Source: Planctomycetota bacterium (GTDB lineage Bacteria; Planctomycetota; PUPC01; JABMSA01; JAUWKK01). Taken from it: a DNA stretch of 19,656 bases. Of the stretch, positions 1 through 7,647 are shown in pieces. Within the stretch, counting starts at the first letter, position 1; every line of letters starts with the position of its first letter. A model generated the notes under the pieces. The model searched no databases and was not told the DNA's origin. It saw nothing but the letters and a program-made list of their open reading frames with translations. The stretch is from contig JAUWKK010000010.1 in NCBI GenBank assembly GCA_030614245.1, forward strand, positions 1-19,656. The letters run 5' to 3'. Both the position numbers and the translations under genes were made by a program.

Positions 1-1
1 C

Positions 2-574
2 GCCGCGGGAGAAGCGGCGGGCGGCCAGCACGGGGCCAACCGGCCCGGTGGCAATGCCCTGATGGATTGCCAGGTATTCGGCAAGATAGCAGGCTCGCAG
101 GCGGCCGCATTTGCCGAGACGGCCCAAGTCGGGGCGTCAGCCGACGGCGCGGCGGTTGCGGTATGCGATCTCTTGCAGGCGGAATTAAAGTGCGGCGAGC
201 TGAAGCCGCAGGAAGCCGCCGAGCGCGCTCGCGCGATACTTTCGCGCTGCGCTTCGGTGGTGCGCACCAGTGCGACGGCCGAGGACGGCCTGGAACAACT
301 GGCCGAGCTCCGTGCTGCGGGCATCACCGGCGGCGGCGAACTCGTGCCCGCCTGCGAGGCGCGGAACATAATCGACGTGGCGCAGGCGGTGCTGAAGGCA
401 ATCGCAATGAGGCGGGAAAGCCGAGGCCCGCACCTGTGTTTCGCCGAGCAAGACGCCCCGGAGCCGCTGCCGCGAGACGATCAATGGCAGAAATACCTCG
501 TGATCAAGGGCACCGGCGGCACGATGACCATCGAGGCCGAGCAGCCTGCATCGCTGGACCCTGTGAGCGGTTAG
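2..574 (+). CDS. FAD-dependent succinate dehydrogenase/fumarate reductase-type flavoprotein, C-terminal part (5' end outside window)
   Basis: The reading frame is open from the first bases of the window, so this is the C-terminal ~190 residues of a longer protein. It opens with AGEAAGGQHGANRPGGNAL, the FAD-contacting signature of the succinate dehydrogenase/fumarate reductase/L-aspartate oxidase flavoprotein superfamily. About 110 residues later comes RRESRGPH, the conserved arginine-rich stretch of the C-terminal domain (usual form R-ESRG-H). These enzymes oxidise or reduce dicarboxylates, or aspartate, using covalent or non-covalent FAD. Which subfamily this is cannot be decided because the FAD-binding N-terminus and most of the active site lie upstream. 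An ATG at 62 lies inside the conserved motif and is not the start. No partner iron-sulfur subunit follows; the next 250 bases are repeats and the next gene is convergent. Confidence 0.85.
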   Translation, partial: AAGEAAGGQHGANRPGGNALMDCQVFGKIAGSQAAAFAETAQVGASADGAAVAVCDLLQAELKCGELKPQEAAERARAILSRCASVVRTSATAEDGLEQLAELRAAGITGGGELVPACEARNIIDVAQAVLKAIAMRRESRGPHLCFAEQDAPEPLPRDDQWQKYLVIKGTGGTMTIEAEQPASLDPVSG

Positions 575-614
575 CAGTAATGCGGAAGCATTGGATGGGC
601 GAAGAAGCACAGGG

Positions 615-681
615 GTGGCACGGTCAACGGTCTTTCGTTGGCCGTGGGATTTCACGTCCAAGCTTCGCTTGAACGTGGCAC
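615..681. repeat. GTGGCAC-bounded palindromic repeat, copy 1
   Basis: A 67-base element starts and ends with GTGGCAC and contains two internal hairpins: CAACG/CGTTG near 624-638, and CGTCCAAGC/GCTTGAACG (one mismatch) near 655-675. Related copies or halves lie at 5956-6000, 7732-7801 and inside the 80-base repeats at 10157 and 10314. It lies between two convergent genes. Confidence 0.7.
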
Positions 682-683
682 CC

Positions 684-774
684 GATTAACACAGATTAAC
701 GCAGATGAAGAGGCCTGCCTGCCGCCATGTGGTATCTTCTTCTTATCTGTGTTTATCAGCGTTCATCTGCGGTT
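684..774. repeat. CACAGATTAACGCAGAT inverted-repeat element, copy 1
   Basis: The left arm ACACAGATTAACGCAGATG and the right arm (reading ATCTGTGTTTATCAGCG then TTCATCTGCGG) are inverted relative to each other. They surround a short core (CCATGTGGTATCTTCTTC). The same arms and a similar core occur at 17557-17639 and 19407-19522. The element lies between convergent genes, so it could act as a two-way terminator or transcript stabiliser; that role is inferred. Confidence 0.7.
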
Positions 775-830
775 TCAATTCTCAACTTCGTGGCAGCTAT
801 GCCACGCAATGCAATCTAAGCACCGTCCTG

Positions 831-2993
831 CTACTCTGACTTCGGCATTGACGTCAGGTATTTCTTCGCCTGGTCTTGGATGCCAGTGTCCTTCGCGACT
901 GCGATGACCTTCTTGAGTATCTGCTCGACGTCATGTCCGACGAGGCCCTTTTCGCCATCCTTGGCGGGTGCGACTATGCTGACTGCCGCGAGAGCCGCCT
1001 CGGCGGCGACGTCCTTGTCGTCCAAGTAGCTTGCGGCGAACTTCAGCGCGTTGACGTCTTTGACGCCGGCGAGGCCGGCGAGGACGGCCTTGCGGTCGTC
1101 TGGCAGCCTGGCGGCGCTCATCGCGGCCTTGTACATGCTGAGCGTCTCACTTGCGGGACGCTTGCTCGGCAGCGCGGTCAGGCGGATGTATGCGCGCAGA
1201 GCCAGCACCTGGTAAGTCGCATTTGCGGCAGTGCGGGCGACGTTCAGCAGTTCGGGAGCGGCGTCGGCATCCGGCCAGGCCGTCATGGCCCGGAGTGCTG
1301 CTTCTCTCACCTTCCCATCGGCATGCTTGGCGTCGGCAACGATAGCCTTGAGCGCGTTCTTCCCGCCGATGTGCGGCAGGATATGCAAGAGGAGTGCCCG
1401 CTTCTCTCCCGCCGTCTTGCCAAGTGCCGCGAGGATGGCGTCTGCCCGTTTCTCGGGATCGGCGATCTTCCCGCTGAGGGCGACTATGACCTTCTGTGCC
1501 GCTGCTCGTTCTGCGCTCTTCCGGGCGTTCAGCAGCAGATCGACTATCTTCGGGAGGGCCTTCTCGTCAGCGAGAGAGCCGAGCGCCTTGACCGCTGCAA
1601 CGCGGACGCTGTCGTCGGGGTCGGATGCGGCGGCGAAGACGGCATCGACGTGTTCTTTCGCCTTCCTGGATGCGAGCAGCTCTATGAGCGCCACGCGCGA
1701 GCGGGGCGGCACCTTGCTTAGCGCCCCGACTGCCGCCGACACAACCTTGCTGCCGGGCAGCAAAGAGAGCTGTCTCTTGATGGCTTTGATATCGGTGGGG
1801 TTGTCGTTGCCGAGTGCCGCAAAGAGGCCGGTCAGGGCCTCTTGAGTGCCGAAGCGCCTCGCTGAGGTGATGGCCGCGAGGCGGACGACCTGTTCCTTAT
1901 CTTTCAGGGCGCCGAGCACGGCGGATTGGCTGGCCTTGTCGCCGCGGCGGCCCAGCATTGCGACGATCGCAGCACGGGTCTCGGGCGAAGCGGTCTTCGC
2001 CCTTGATGCCCATTTCGCAGTGGCCGCTTCGCCGGGGATAGATGCGGCCAGCTTGAGCGCCGCCTCCCGTATCTCCTTGTCCTTGCTGTCGGCGGCCGCG
2101 AGCAGGTCAGCCATTGCGTCTTCACCGATAGCCGAGACGAGCGTGCTGAGTGCGGCGCAGACGACGTTATTCTCGCGCGGGTCCGTGCGTGTTTTCACCA
2201 GTTCGCGGCAGATGGCTGCGCAGGCCCGCTTGTCGCCTGCTTCCGCCAGGCGGCTGGCGAAGAGCAGATAGAAGTCGGTCGCCCGCGCCCTCTCGTACTC
2301 GGCCTTCGTCTCGGCGGCCTTTTTGAGCACTCCGGCGGCGGAAAAATCGCCTATGTTGGCCAGCGCCCAGAGAGCCGTACGGCGCGTGATCGCGTCGGCG
2401 CTCATTGCGTGCTTGAGCATATCCTTCGCCGCCGGTTTGAAGCGAAGTTTACCGAGCGCGCGAATGATGGTGATGAGGTGGCGTCCGGACGCGCCCGGCA
2501 GAGCCTCATTCAGCGCGGCGGCTGCCTTTGGGGTGCCGATTCGGGTGAGCGCCTGCGTCGCAGGCTCGCAGAGCGTCTCCTGGCCGAGATACCCGCTGAG
2601 CGGCTCGACTGCATCGTCCTTGCCGGCCAACTGGAGCTGCCGTATGAGGAAGGCCTTGATCTCGCGGCCATCGCGGGCGCCAAGGGCCTTGATGAGCGAG
2701 CGGACATATACCCGGCGTTCGAGTTCGGCTCCGGGACGCACGACGTAGACCGTCAGGCCGTGCATTGCGAAGCGGACTTTCGAGTTATCGCCTTCTCCGG
2801 GAGCAACGAGTTTTTTGCTGAGCTCTTCGTAAGCTGGCGGCCCCAGCTTGACTATCTGCGCGATGATCTTCTGGCCTTCAGAAGCAGACGATGCGGGCAG
2901 CTTATTGATCAGATCATCGACGTCTGCGGCTGTGGCCGCCCCGGCTTGGCAGAGCAGCGCGCAGCACAGTGCAAGTAGCAGTAAACGACGCAT
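831..2993 (-). CDS. Exported HEAT-repeat protein
   Basis: A 720-residue protein begins MRRLLLLALCCALLC and has a signal peptide with likely cleavage after ATA near residue 23. After the leader comes an N-terminal region of about 150 residues. The rest is a long run of helical HEAT-type repeats with the usual spaced pattern (e.g. VRLAAITSARRFG, VRVAAVKALGSLADEKALPK, VREAALRAMTAWPDADAAP). HEAT solenoids bind other proteins or ligands and have no catalytic motif, so the partner is unknown. The start at 2993 is chosen because GAAAGGA sits 6 bases upstream; a longer frame to 3056 would run into the upstream gene's stop and put residues before the leader. It follows the Gfo/Idh gene by 50 bases, probably in one transcript. 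Its middle is clearly paralogous to the protein at 4459-6030 (shared IPGEAAT and RRGDKA segments in equivalent positions). Confidence 0.85.
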   Translation of the reverse strand: MRRLLLLALCCALLCQAGAATAADVDDLINKLPASSASEGQKIIAQIVKLGPPAYEELSKKLVAPGEGDNSKVRFAMHGLTVYVVRPGAELERRVYVRSLIKALGARDGREIKAFLIRQLQLAGKDDAVEPLSGYLGQETLCEPATQALTRIGTPKAAAALNEALPGASGRHLITIIRALGKLRFKPAAKDMLKHAMSADAITRRTALWALANIGDFSAAGVLKKAAETKAEYERARATDFYLLFASRLAEAGDKRACAAICRELVKTRTDPRENNVVCAALSTLVSAIGEDAMADLLAAADSKDKEIREAALKLAASIPGEAATAKWASRAKTASPETRAAIVAMLGRRGDKASQSAVLGALKDKEQVVRLAAITSARRFGTQEALTGLFAALGNDNPTDIKAIKRQLSLLPGSKVVSAAVGALSKVPPRSRVALIELLASRKAKEHVDAVFAAASDPDDSVRVAAVKALGSLADEKALPKIVDLLLNARKSAERAAAQKVIVALSGKIADPEKRADAILAALGKTAGEKRALLLHILPHIGGKNALKAIVADAKHADGKVREAALRAMTAWPDADAAPELLNVARTAANATYQVLALRAYIRLTALPSKRPASETLSMYKAAMSAARLPDDRKAVLAGLAGVKDVNALKFAASYLDDKDVAAEAALAAVSIVAPAKDGEKGLVGHDVEQILKKVIAVAKDTGIQDQAKKYLTSMPKSE

Positions 2994-3043
2994 GAATGTT
3001 CCTTTCATATTATTATTGAGGCTGGTCAGTTGCAGCTTTACTC

Positions 3044-4333
3044 TCATAGATGCCACGGTGCTCGCATCGGCTGATTGATGAAGCGATTGGCTTCTTCGTC
3101 GCCGATGAACCGTTGCTTGACGGGATCGAAGCGCAGTTTACGTCCGGTGCGGACTGCGATCTTTGCGAGGTTGACTAACGTGCAGCTTCGGTGGCCCTTG
3201 AGCTCGTCGAGGCCGAACGGCCGGCGGGTCTTGACTGAGATATTGAAATCGCCGATCATGGGCTCGGGGTCGGGCAGGCTGCGGAGGGCATTCCGGAGGC
3301 CCCCGGGATCGCATCGGAAGCCCTTGTAGATTTTGCCCTTGGGGCCTTCTACGTACGGCCTGCCCTGCGTCTTGCGTTCACCCCATTCGCCCGATTCGAG
3401 GATGAGCCTGCAGCCGTCTGCGTATTTCATTTCGACGCGGCCCCACAGCAAGACGGCATCGGGGTGAGGCGGCCACGGTGCATAGGCCTCTATCACGACG
3501 GGGCTGGTGCCGTCCTTATCGAGGATATACTGTGCCGGGTCGAGGTAGTGCTGGCCCATGTCTCCGAGCCCGCCGCCGTCGTAATCCCAATATCCTCGGA
3601 AACTCCCGTGGGTGCGGTGGCGTGTGTAGGGCTTGTAGGGAGCCGGCCCGAGCCACCTGTCGTAGTCGAAGTGCTTGGGCACCGGCTGGGGCTTGTCGTT
3701 AATCCTGCCGCTCCACTGCCTGAGCTTAAAGCCGAAGCCGGTCCACGGGCTGAGGAGCATTGTGACAGGCCAGCCGAGCAGGCCGTTGTTGACCAGCTTC
3801 TTGATGGGCTTGGCCGGGCAGCCCATACCGTACATATTCCTGTGAAAACGGAACCACGTGTTGAGGCGGAACATTCGCCCGTGGCGATGCACGGCGTCGA
3901 TGACGTGCTGTCCCTCGCCGATGGTGCGGGTCATGGGTTTTTCGCACCAGACGTCGCAGCCGGCCTGTGCCGCCGCGATCGAGATGAGTCCGTGCCAATG
4001 GGGCGGTGTCGGCACGTGTGCGACGTCGATGTCGCCTCGGTCGAGCACGTCGCGGAAATCCTTGTAGCCTTTGCAGCCGCCGTGTTTAACGGCCCTGGCG
4101 AGGTGCTGTTCGTCAACATCGCAGACCGCCAGCAGCTTGCCTATGGGATCGTTCTTGACGTATCCCACGTGGCCCATTCCCATGCCGCCGGTTCCGATTA
4201 CAGCGTGAGTGATCATATCGCTGGGGGCAGGGGTCCCGGCTCCGAGAGCCATCCGGGGGATGACCGTCACCGCGGCCGCTGCGGCTAACGAACCGCTCAA
4301 GAATCTTCGCCGTGATAAGCCTTTTCGGCTCAT
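3044..4333 (-). CDS. Tat-exported Gfo/Idh/MocA family oxidoreductase
   Basis: A 429-residue protein. It opens with a twin-arginine leader (LSRRRFLSGSLAAAAAV, residues 6-22), so it is predicted to be exported folded, with its nucleotide already bound. A Rossmann fold follows, with GTGGMG at 47-52 for NAD(P) binding and EKP at 131-133, the motif carrying the family's catalytic lysine. Further on, DGGGLGDMGQHYLDP matches the conserved acidic/histidine segment of the C-terminal domain typical of planctomycete members. The family oxidises or reduces hydroxyl groups of sugars and inositols; the substrate cannot be read from sequence. The ATG at 4333 has GAAGGAGA 7 bases upstream. It is flanked on both sides by HEAT proteins on the same strand, suggesting they work in the same exported system. 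Confidence 0.9.
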   Translation of the reverse strand: MSRKGLSRRRFLSGSLAAAAAVTVIPRMALGAGTPAPSDMITHAVIGTGGMGMGHVGYVKNDPIGKLLAVCDVDEQHLARAVKHGGCKGYKDFRDVLDRGDIDVAHVPTPPHWHGLISIAAAQAGCDVWCEKPMTRTIGEGQHVIDAVHRHGRMFRLNTWFRFHRNMYGMGCPAKPIKKLVNNGLLGWPVTMLLSPWTGFGFKLRQWSGRINDKPQPVPKHFDYDRWLGPAPYKPYTRHRTHGSFRGYWDYDGGGLGDMGQHYLDPAQYILDKDGTSPVVIEAYAPWPPHPDAVLLWGRVEMKYADGCRLILESGEWGERKTQGRPYVEGPKGKIYKGFRCDPGGLRNALRSLPDPEPMIGDFNISVKTRRPFGLDELKGHRSCTLVNLAKIAVRTGRKLRFDPVKQRFIGDEEANRFINQPMRAPWHL

Positions 4334-4390
4334 TGTTCAGTCTCCTTCTTCAATCTGTCTCTAGTAAAGAGGGGGAAGAGGTATCATACA

Positions 4391-4429
4391 ACAAAAAGTC
4401 ACGCTCCTTCCGAGCACAACTCGCTCGGA
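4391..4429 (-). terminator. Possible weak terminator or attenuator hairpin
   Basis: Read on the minus strand, a 7-bp perfect stem (TCCGAGC/GCTCGGA, loop of 7) at 4409-4429 is followed about 10 bases later by five T residues at 4393-4397. It lies in the 125-base gap between the HEAT-F5/8C gene and the Gfo/Idh gene, so it could partly separate their expression. The gap between stem and T-run is longer than in a standard intrinsic terminator, so the call is weak. The rest of this gap shows nothing else. Confidence 0.3.
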
Positions 4430-4458
4430 GTTGAGCCTGATCCGTATATGCTCGATGG

Positions 4459-6030
4459 CTACTTGGGCTCTATCTTGAACGTGTGTATCGACCAGTACAT
4501 TCGGTCTGACTCTCCCGTCTGCACTATTTTGACGAAGCGCGCATACTGCGGCTTGAAGCTGATCGTCACGACGGGCGAGGTGCCCTTTCCGGTGGCGATG
4601 GCCTTGCCCCAGTTGTTATTGTCATTCGAGAGGTATAGCTCGTAGCCCCGGGGGTAGTCGCCGGCCGATTTCCTGCATTCGAGCACGATTCGGCCTACCT
4701 GCTTCTCGACTTTCTGATCGAGCATGAACCACATGCCTTTTCGCATCGGGCCGGCGGTATCCCACCTGGTATCGGGGTTGCCGTCGAGGGCTTTCGCTCC
4801 CCCGCACTTGCCGAGCACTTTCAGCAAGGACGCCTTCATGGCGCCCCTGGCTGCGGGCAGTGCAGGCAGAATATGAACAGAACGCTGTTGGGGGTCGTCG
4901 ATCTTGCCCGCGACTGTGCTCACCGCCTTCTCGGCAGCCGAGCGCTCGGACGCCCCCCGGGTCTTGCAGAGCAGTTTCACCAGCGACGGCAGGGCCTTAG
5001 CATCGGCAAGCCCGCCGAGCGCCTTGAAAGCCTCGGTGCGCACGGATTTGTTGGCCTCTTCGGCGCACTTCAGCAGCGCCGGCACGGCGGCGATTGCGCG
5101 ACGGGCGGACAGGGACTTGATTAGCATTACTTGCGTCTTGGCCGGAGACGACTTGAGTGCCCGGACTATGGTGTCATTGATGTTCGGGCCGCTCAGGCGT
5201 GTAAGGCTGTCGAGAGCGGTCTTTGCTTCGGCCCCCTCTGCCGAGGCGGCTGCACTGGCGAGCGGGACGACGGCCGAGGCGTTGCCGAGCTTGCCGAGGG
5301 CCTCTGCCGCAGCCATGCGGACCTCCGTCGTGCGGTCTTTCAGGCTTGCCACGACCTGCGGCAGTGCCGCCTTGTCGCCGCGCCGGGCAAGGGCACCCAA
5401 CAGCAGCACCCTGCACGAAGTCGATACCTTTGGCAATTGTGCGGCGAATGCCTTCGTAGCTGCTTCGCCCGGGATATCAATTACGTGGCTGACCGCGATT
5501 GCCTGCAACGCCGGGTCGCTGCTGGTGAGAGGCTTCATAACTATCGCAAGTGCCCTGTCACCGCTGACGGAGACCATCCCCCGCAGTGCGGCCGAGCGGA
5601 CGTGCTTCCTTTCGCCGGGGGAATAGAGCTTCTCGTAAATGGCCTGTGCCTTGGCATTCTTGCCGTCCTTGACGAATCTGTCGGCGCACAGCAGGTATGC
5701 ATCGTTGATGACCGGGCGGAGCTTGGAAGATGCCCCTGAGCGCTTGCGCGCAGCCTCAAGCTCCGCCGCGGCCTCATCGCCGCCGATATTGCCCAGCGCG
5801 GACGCCGCCGACTGGGCGATTATCGTGTTGGGGCTTCTCATCAACTGCGCGATGGCTGAGACGGCTTTGCGGTCGTGCTTCCGACCCAGGCTGTCTATTA
5901 CGCCGGCGAGAATGTCGCCGGGAGCCGCGAGTGACACGGTGAAATGTAAAGAGCTGGCCGTGTTTCGCCCACGTCCAAGCTTTGCTTGAACGTGCCACCC
6001 TAACCCGCACGAATCCGGTGTCTTCCCCAT
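4459..6030 (-). CDS. HEAT-repeat protein with C-terminal F5/8 type C (discoidin-like) domain, probably 5'-truncated
   Basis: The open frame covers 523 residues. Residues ~37-410 are HEAT repeats that align in order with the middle of the exported paralog at 831-2993 (from about its residue 175). The end, from DGNPDTRWDT onward through RGYELYLSND and ARFVKIVQTG, is an F5/8 type C carbohydrate-binding-like domain. Two things look wrong. Residues ~11-25 are encoded by a dispersed repeat (5956-6000), and the N-terminal domain and signal peptide of the paralog are missing. The F5/8C domain also joins directly onto a HEAT segment (KCGGAKAL), without its usual first strands and without the paralog's last ~150 HEAT residues. 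No ribosome binding site precedes 6030 or an internal GTG. It may be a decaying gene or an expressed chimera. The frame shows no stop codons, so decay, if real, is recent. Confidence 0.65.
   Translation of the reverse strand: MGKTPDSCGLGWHVQAKLGRGRNTASSLHFTVSLAAPGDILAGVIDSLGRKHDRKAVSAIAQLMRSPNTIIAQSAASALGNIGGDEAAAELEAARKRSGASSKLRPVINDAYLLCADRFVKDGKNAKAQAIYEKLYSPGERKHVRSAALRGMVSVSGDRALAIVMKPLTSSDPALQAIAVSHVIDIPGEAATKAFAAQLPKVSTSCRVLLLGALARRGDKAALPQVVASLKDRTTEVRMAAAEALGKLGNASAVVPLASAAASAEGAEAKTALDSLTRLSGPNINDTIVRALKSSPAKTQVMLIKSLSARRAIAAVPALLKCAEEANKSVRTEAFKALGGLADAKALPSLVKLLCKTRGASERSAAEKAVSTVAGKIDDPQQRSVHILPALPAARGAMKASLLKVLGKCGGAKALDGNPDTRWDTAGPMRKGMWFMLDQKVEKQVGRIVLECRKSAGDYPRGYELYLSNDNNNWGKAIATGKGTSPVVTISFKPQYARFVKIVQTGESDRMYWSIHTFKIEPK
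5956..6000. repeat. GTGGCAC-family palindromic repeat, half copy inside a coding frame
   Basis: This segment matches the right half of the element at 615-681: GGCCGTG, then ACGTCCAAGC and GCTTGAACGTGCCACCC. It contains a hairpin with arms CACGTCCAAGC and GCTTGAACGTG (one mismatch). It lies in the first ~25 codons of the HEAT-F5/8C frame on the other strand, at the point where homology to the paralog stops. Confidence 0.65.
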
Positions 6031-6045
6031 TATTGAATCTTCTGT

Positions 6046-6080
6046 ACTGAGTGATCAGTGGGCAGTGATCAGTGTTTAGT
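6046..6080. repeat. Heptad CAGT repeat, five units
   Basis: Five consecutive 7-base units end in (C/T)AGT or close variants: ACTGAGT, GATCAGT, GGGCAGT, GATCAGT, GTTTAGT. It lies in the divergent gap between the HEAT-F5/8C gene and the second Gfo/Idh gene. Related arrays lie at 6261-6302, 16002-16071 and 16331-16400. Confidence 0.7.
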
Positions 6081-6115
6081 TGTAGTTGCCTTTTCGGGCT
6101 TCCGTTCATTTTACA

Positions 6116-6133
6116 GCACGAACATTGTCGTGC
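6116..6133. promoter_or_regulatory. Inverted repeat in divergent intergenic region
   Basis: GCACGA, six bases, then TCGTGC form a perfect 6-bp inverted repeat, followed by AATAGA and five T residues at 6140-6144. Between divergently transcribed genes an operator is as likely as a leftover terminator. No repressor gene is visible nearby. The rest of the 6031-6318 gap holds two heptad arrays and no promoter I can support. Confidence 0.3.
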
Positions 6134-6260
6134 AATAGATTTTTGCGCGGATTACACTATTTTACGGTGTCGTGTGGACGCGCGGCCCTTCTCCCTTGAT
6201 TTCGCCGTTGAATAAGGATATTGTCTTGTGTTCAGCAAGCCAACCGGGCGTGTGCACAAA

Positions 6261-6302
6261 GACCAGTGGCCAGTGTTCAGTAATCAGTAATCAGTAGCCG
6301 GT
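6261..6302. repeat. Heptad CAGT repeat, six units
   Basis: Six 7-base units: GACCAGT, GGCCAGT, GTTCAGT, AATCAGT, AATCAGT, AGCCGGT. The array runs right up to the ribosome binding site (GGTGGAG, 6304-6310) of the following Gfo/Idh gene, so it must lie in or next to that gene's leader. Confidence 0.75.
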
Positions 6303-6318
6303 GGGTGGAGAAACGACA

Positions 6319-7512
6319 ATGGAAATGAAGAGACGTAATGTGCAAAGACGTGATTTCTTGAAGACTGCTGCCGCTGCTGCGGCCGGCCTGACGGTCGTCA
6401 AAGCGGGCTCGGTGCGCGGCGCCGAGGCAGGCAGCAAGCTGCTGCTGGGCATCATCGGCTCCGGCGGGCGCGGGAACTTCATCGCCGATCTGTTCGAGAA
6501 GAACTCGGAGACCAAGGTTGTCGCATGCCAGGATTACTTCAAGGATCGCGTAGACCGTCTCGGCGGCAAGTTCAACATCGAAGCCTCCCGCAGGTACACG
6601 GGCTTGGAGGGCTACCGCGATCTGATAGCGGGCAAAGTTGATGCCGTCGTAGTCACAAGCCCCCCGTATTTTCATCCTGGGCAGGTAGTTGCCGCGCTGG
6701 AAGCGGGCAAGCACGTGTATCTCGGCAAGCCTATCGCGGTGGATGTCCCCGGCTGCATGGCCATCGTCAGGGCCGCAAACAAGGTCCAGCGCAAGCTCAC
6801 TACGCTGGTGGACTTCCAGACGCGCAACGACCCGCTGTTCCGCGAAGCTGCCAAGCGCGTGCATGAAGGCCAGATAGGCGACCTGGTCTGCGGGCAGTGC
6901 TTCTATCACACCGGCAGGTTGGGTAGACGGGCCGCGCCCGGGGGGCCGGAAGCCAGGCTCCGCAACTGGGTCTTCGATATTGCACTCTCGGGCGACATCA
7001 TCGTCGAGCAGAACGTCCACGTGATCGACGTGGCGAACTGGTATGTCAACTCGCACCCTGCCAAGGCTCACGGGACCGGCGGCCGCAAGGCGCGCACCGA
7101 CGTCGGCGACTGCTGGGATCATTTCGTCGTCAGTTACACCTATCCCAACGACGTGCATATCGCTTTCAGCTCGTCCCAGTTCCTGGTCGGCTTCCACGAT
7201 ATGTGCATCCGCGTATACGGTTCGCACGGCACGGTCGATTCGCACTACGGCGGCCCGGTGCTCATCCGTGGCAAGAAGTCGTGGAAGGGCGGCAAGACAC
7301 CTCAGATATACACGAACGGCGCGGTCAATAACATCAAGGATTTTCACGCAAGCATCGTCAACTCGAAGCCCACCAACAATGCGCAGGTAAGCGCCGACAG
7401 CACGATGGCCGGCATCCTCGGCCGCATCGCGGCTTACGAGAACCGCACGGTCACCTGGGACGAGATGATCAGGGCGAATACGAAGCTCGACGCGAAGCTG
7501 AAGCTGAAGTGA
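6319..7512 (+). CDS. Tat-exported Gfo/Idh/MocA family oxidoreductase, second copy
   Basis: A 397-residue protein. It opens with a strong twin-arginine leader (VQRRDFLKTAAAAAAGL), then a Rossmann fold with GSGGRG at 48-52. The lysine motif reads GKP (136-138) instead of the usual EKP, so the catalytic lysine is kept but its acidic neighbour is lost. EQNVHVIDVANW supplies the conserved histidine and aspartate of the C-terminal domain. It is a predicted exported NAD(P)-dependent sugar or inositol oxidoreductase of unknown substrate. The ATG at 6319 is chosen because GGTGGAG lies 8 bases upstream; a GTG at 6301 would place the ribosome binding site inside the gene. It is only distantly similar to the protein at 3044-4333. 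The glycoside hydrolase follows ~250 bases later on the same strand, so a shared role in carbohydrate processing is reasonable. Confidence 0.9.
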   Translation: MEMKRRNVQRRDFLKTAAAAAAGLTVVKAGSVRGAEAGSKLLLGIIGSGGRGNFIADLFEKNSETKVVACQDYFKDRVDRLGGKFNIEASRRYTGLEGYRDLIAGKVDAVVVTSPPYFHPGQVVAALEAGKHVYLGKPIAVDVPGCMAIVRAANKVQRKLTTLVDFQTRNDPLFREAAKRVHEGQIGDLVCGQCFYHTGRLGRRAAPGGPEARLRNWVFDIALSGDIIVEQNVHVIDVANWYVNSHPAKAHGTGGRKARTDVGDCWDHFVVSYTYPNDVHIAFSSSQFLVGFHDMCIRVYGSHGTVDSHYGGPVLIRGKKSWKGGKTPQIYTNGAVNNIKDFHASIVNSKPTNNAQVSADSTMAGILGRIAAYENRTVTWDEMIRANTKLDAKLKLK

Positions 7513-7591
7513 GATTGAGGTACAGTGGGCGTTCTGCCGGCGACGCAATGGCTGAGCCACGGCCCAGAATGTGTATGGTCTGTACGGAAAA

Positions 7592-7625
7592 CCGGCGGCT
7601 TGCAGCCCCGTGAGGCCTGCCGTAG
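7592..7625. repeat. Short direct repeat upstream of the glycoside hydrolase
   Basis: CCGGCGGC, then TTGCAGCCCCGT, AGGCC and TGCCG(T/C)AG recur in the same order and orientation at 10098-10134, just after the glycoside hydrolase. The two copies therefore bracket that gene. Confidence 0.6.
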
Positions 7626-7647
7626 TATGTGTTTAGCGGGCTGCGAG

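Noticed and set aside
6116..6144. Intrinsic terminator on the plus strand
   Set aside because: It lies between divergent genes, so no plus-strand transcript is known to arrive there; kept only as an inverted repeat of unknown role.
6277..7560. Minus-strand open frame (427 codons) opposite the second Gfo/Idh gene
   Set aside because: It begins in the divergent repeat region and has no motif; the plus strand has a Tat leader and Rossmann fold.
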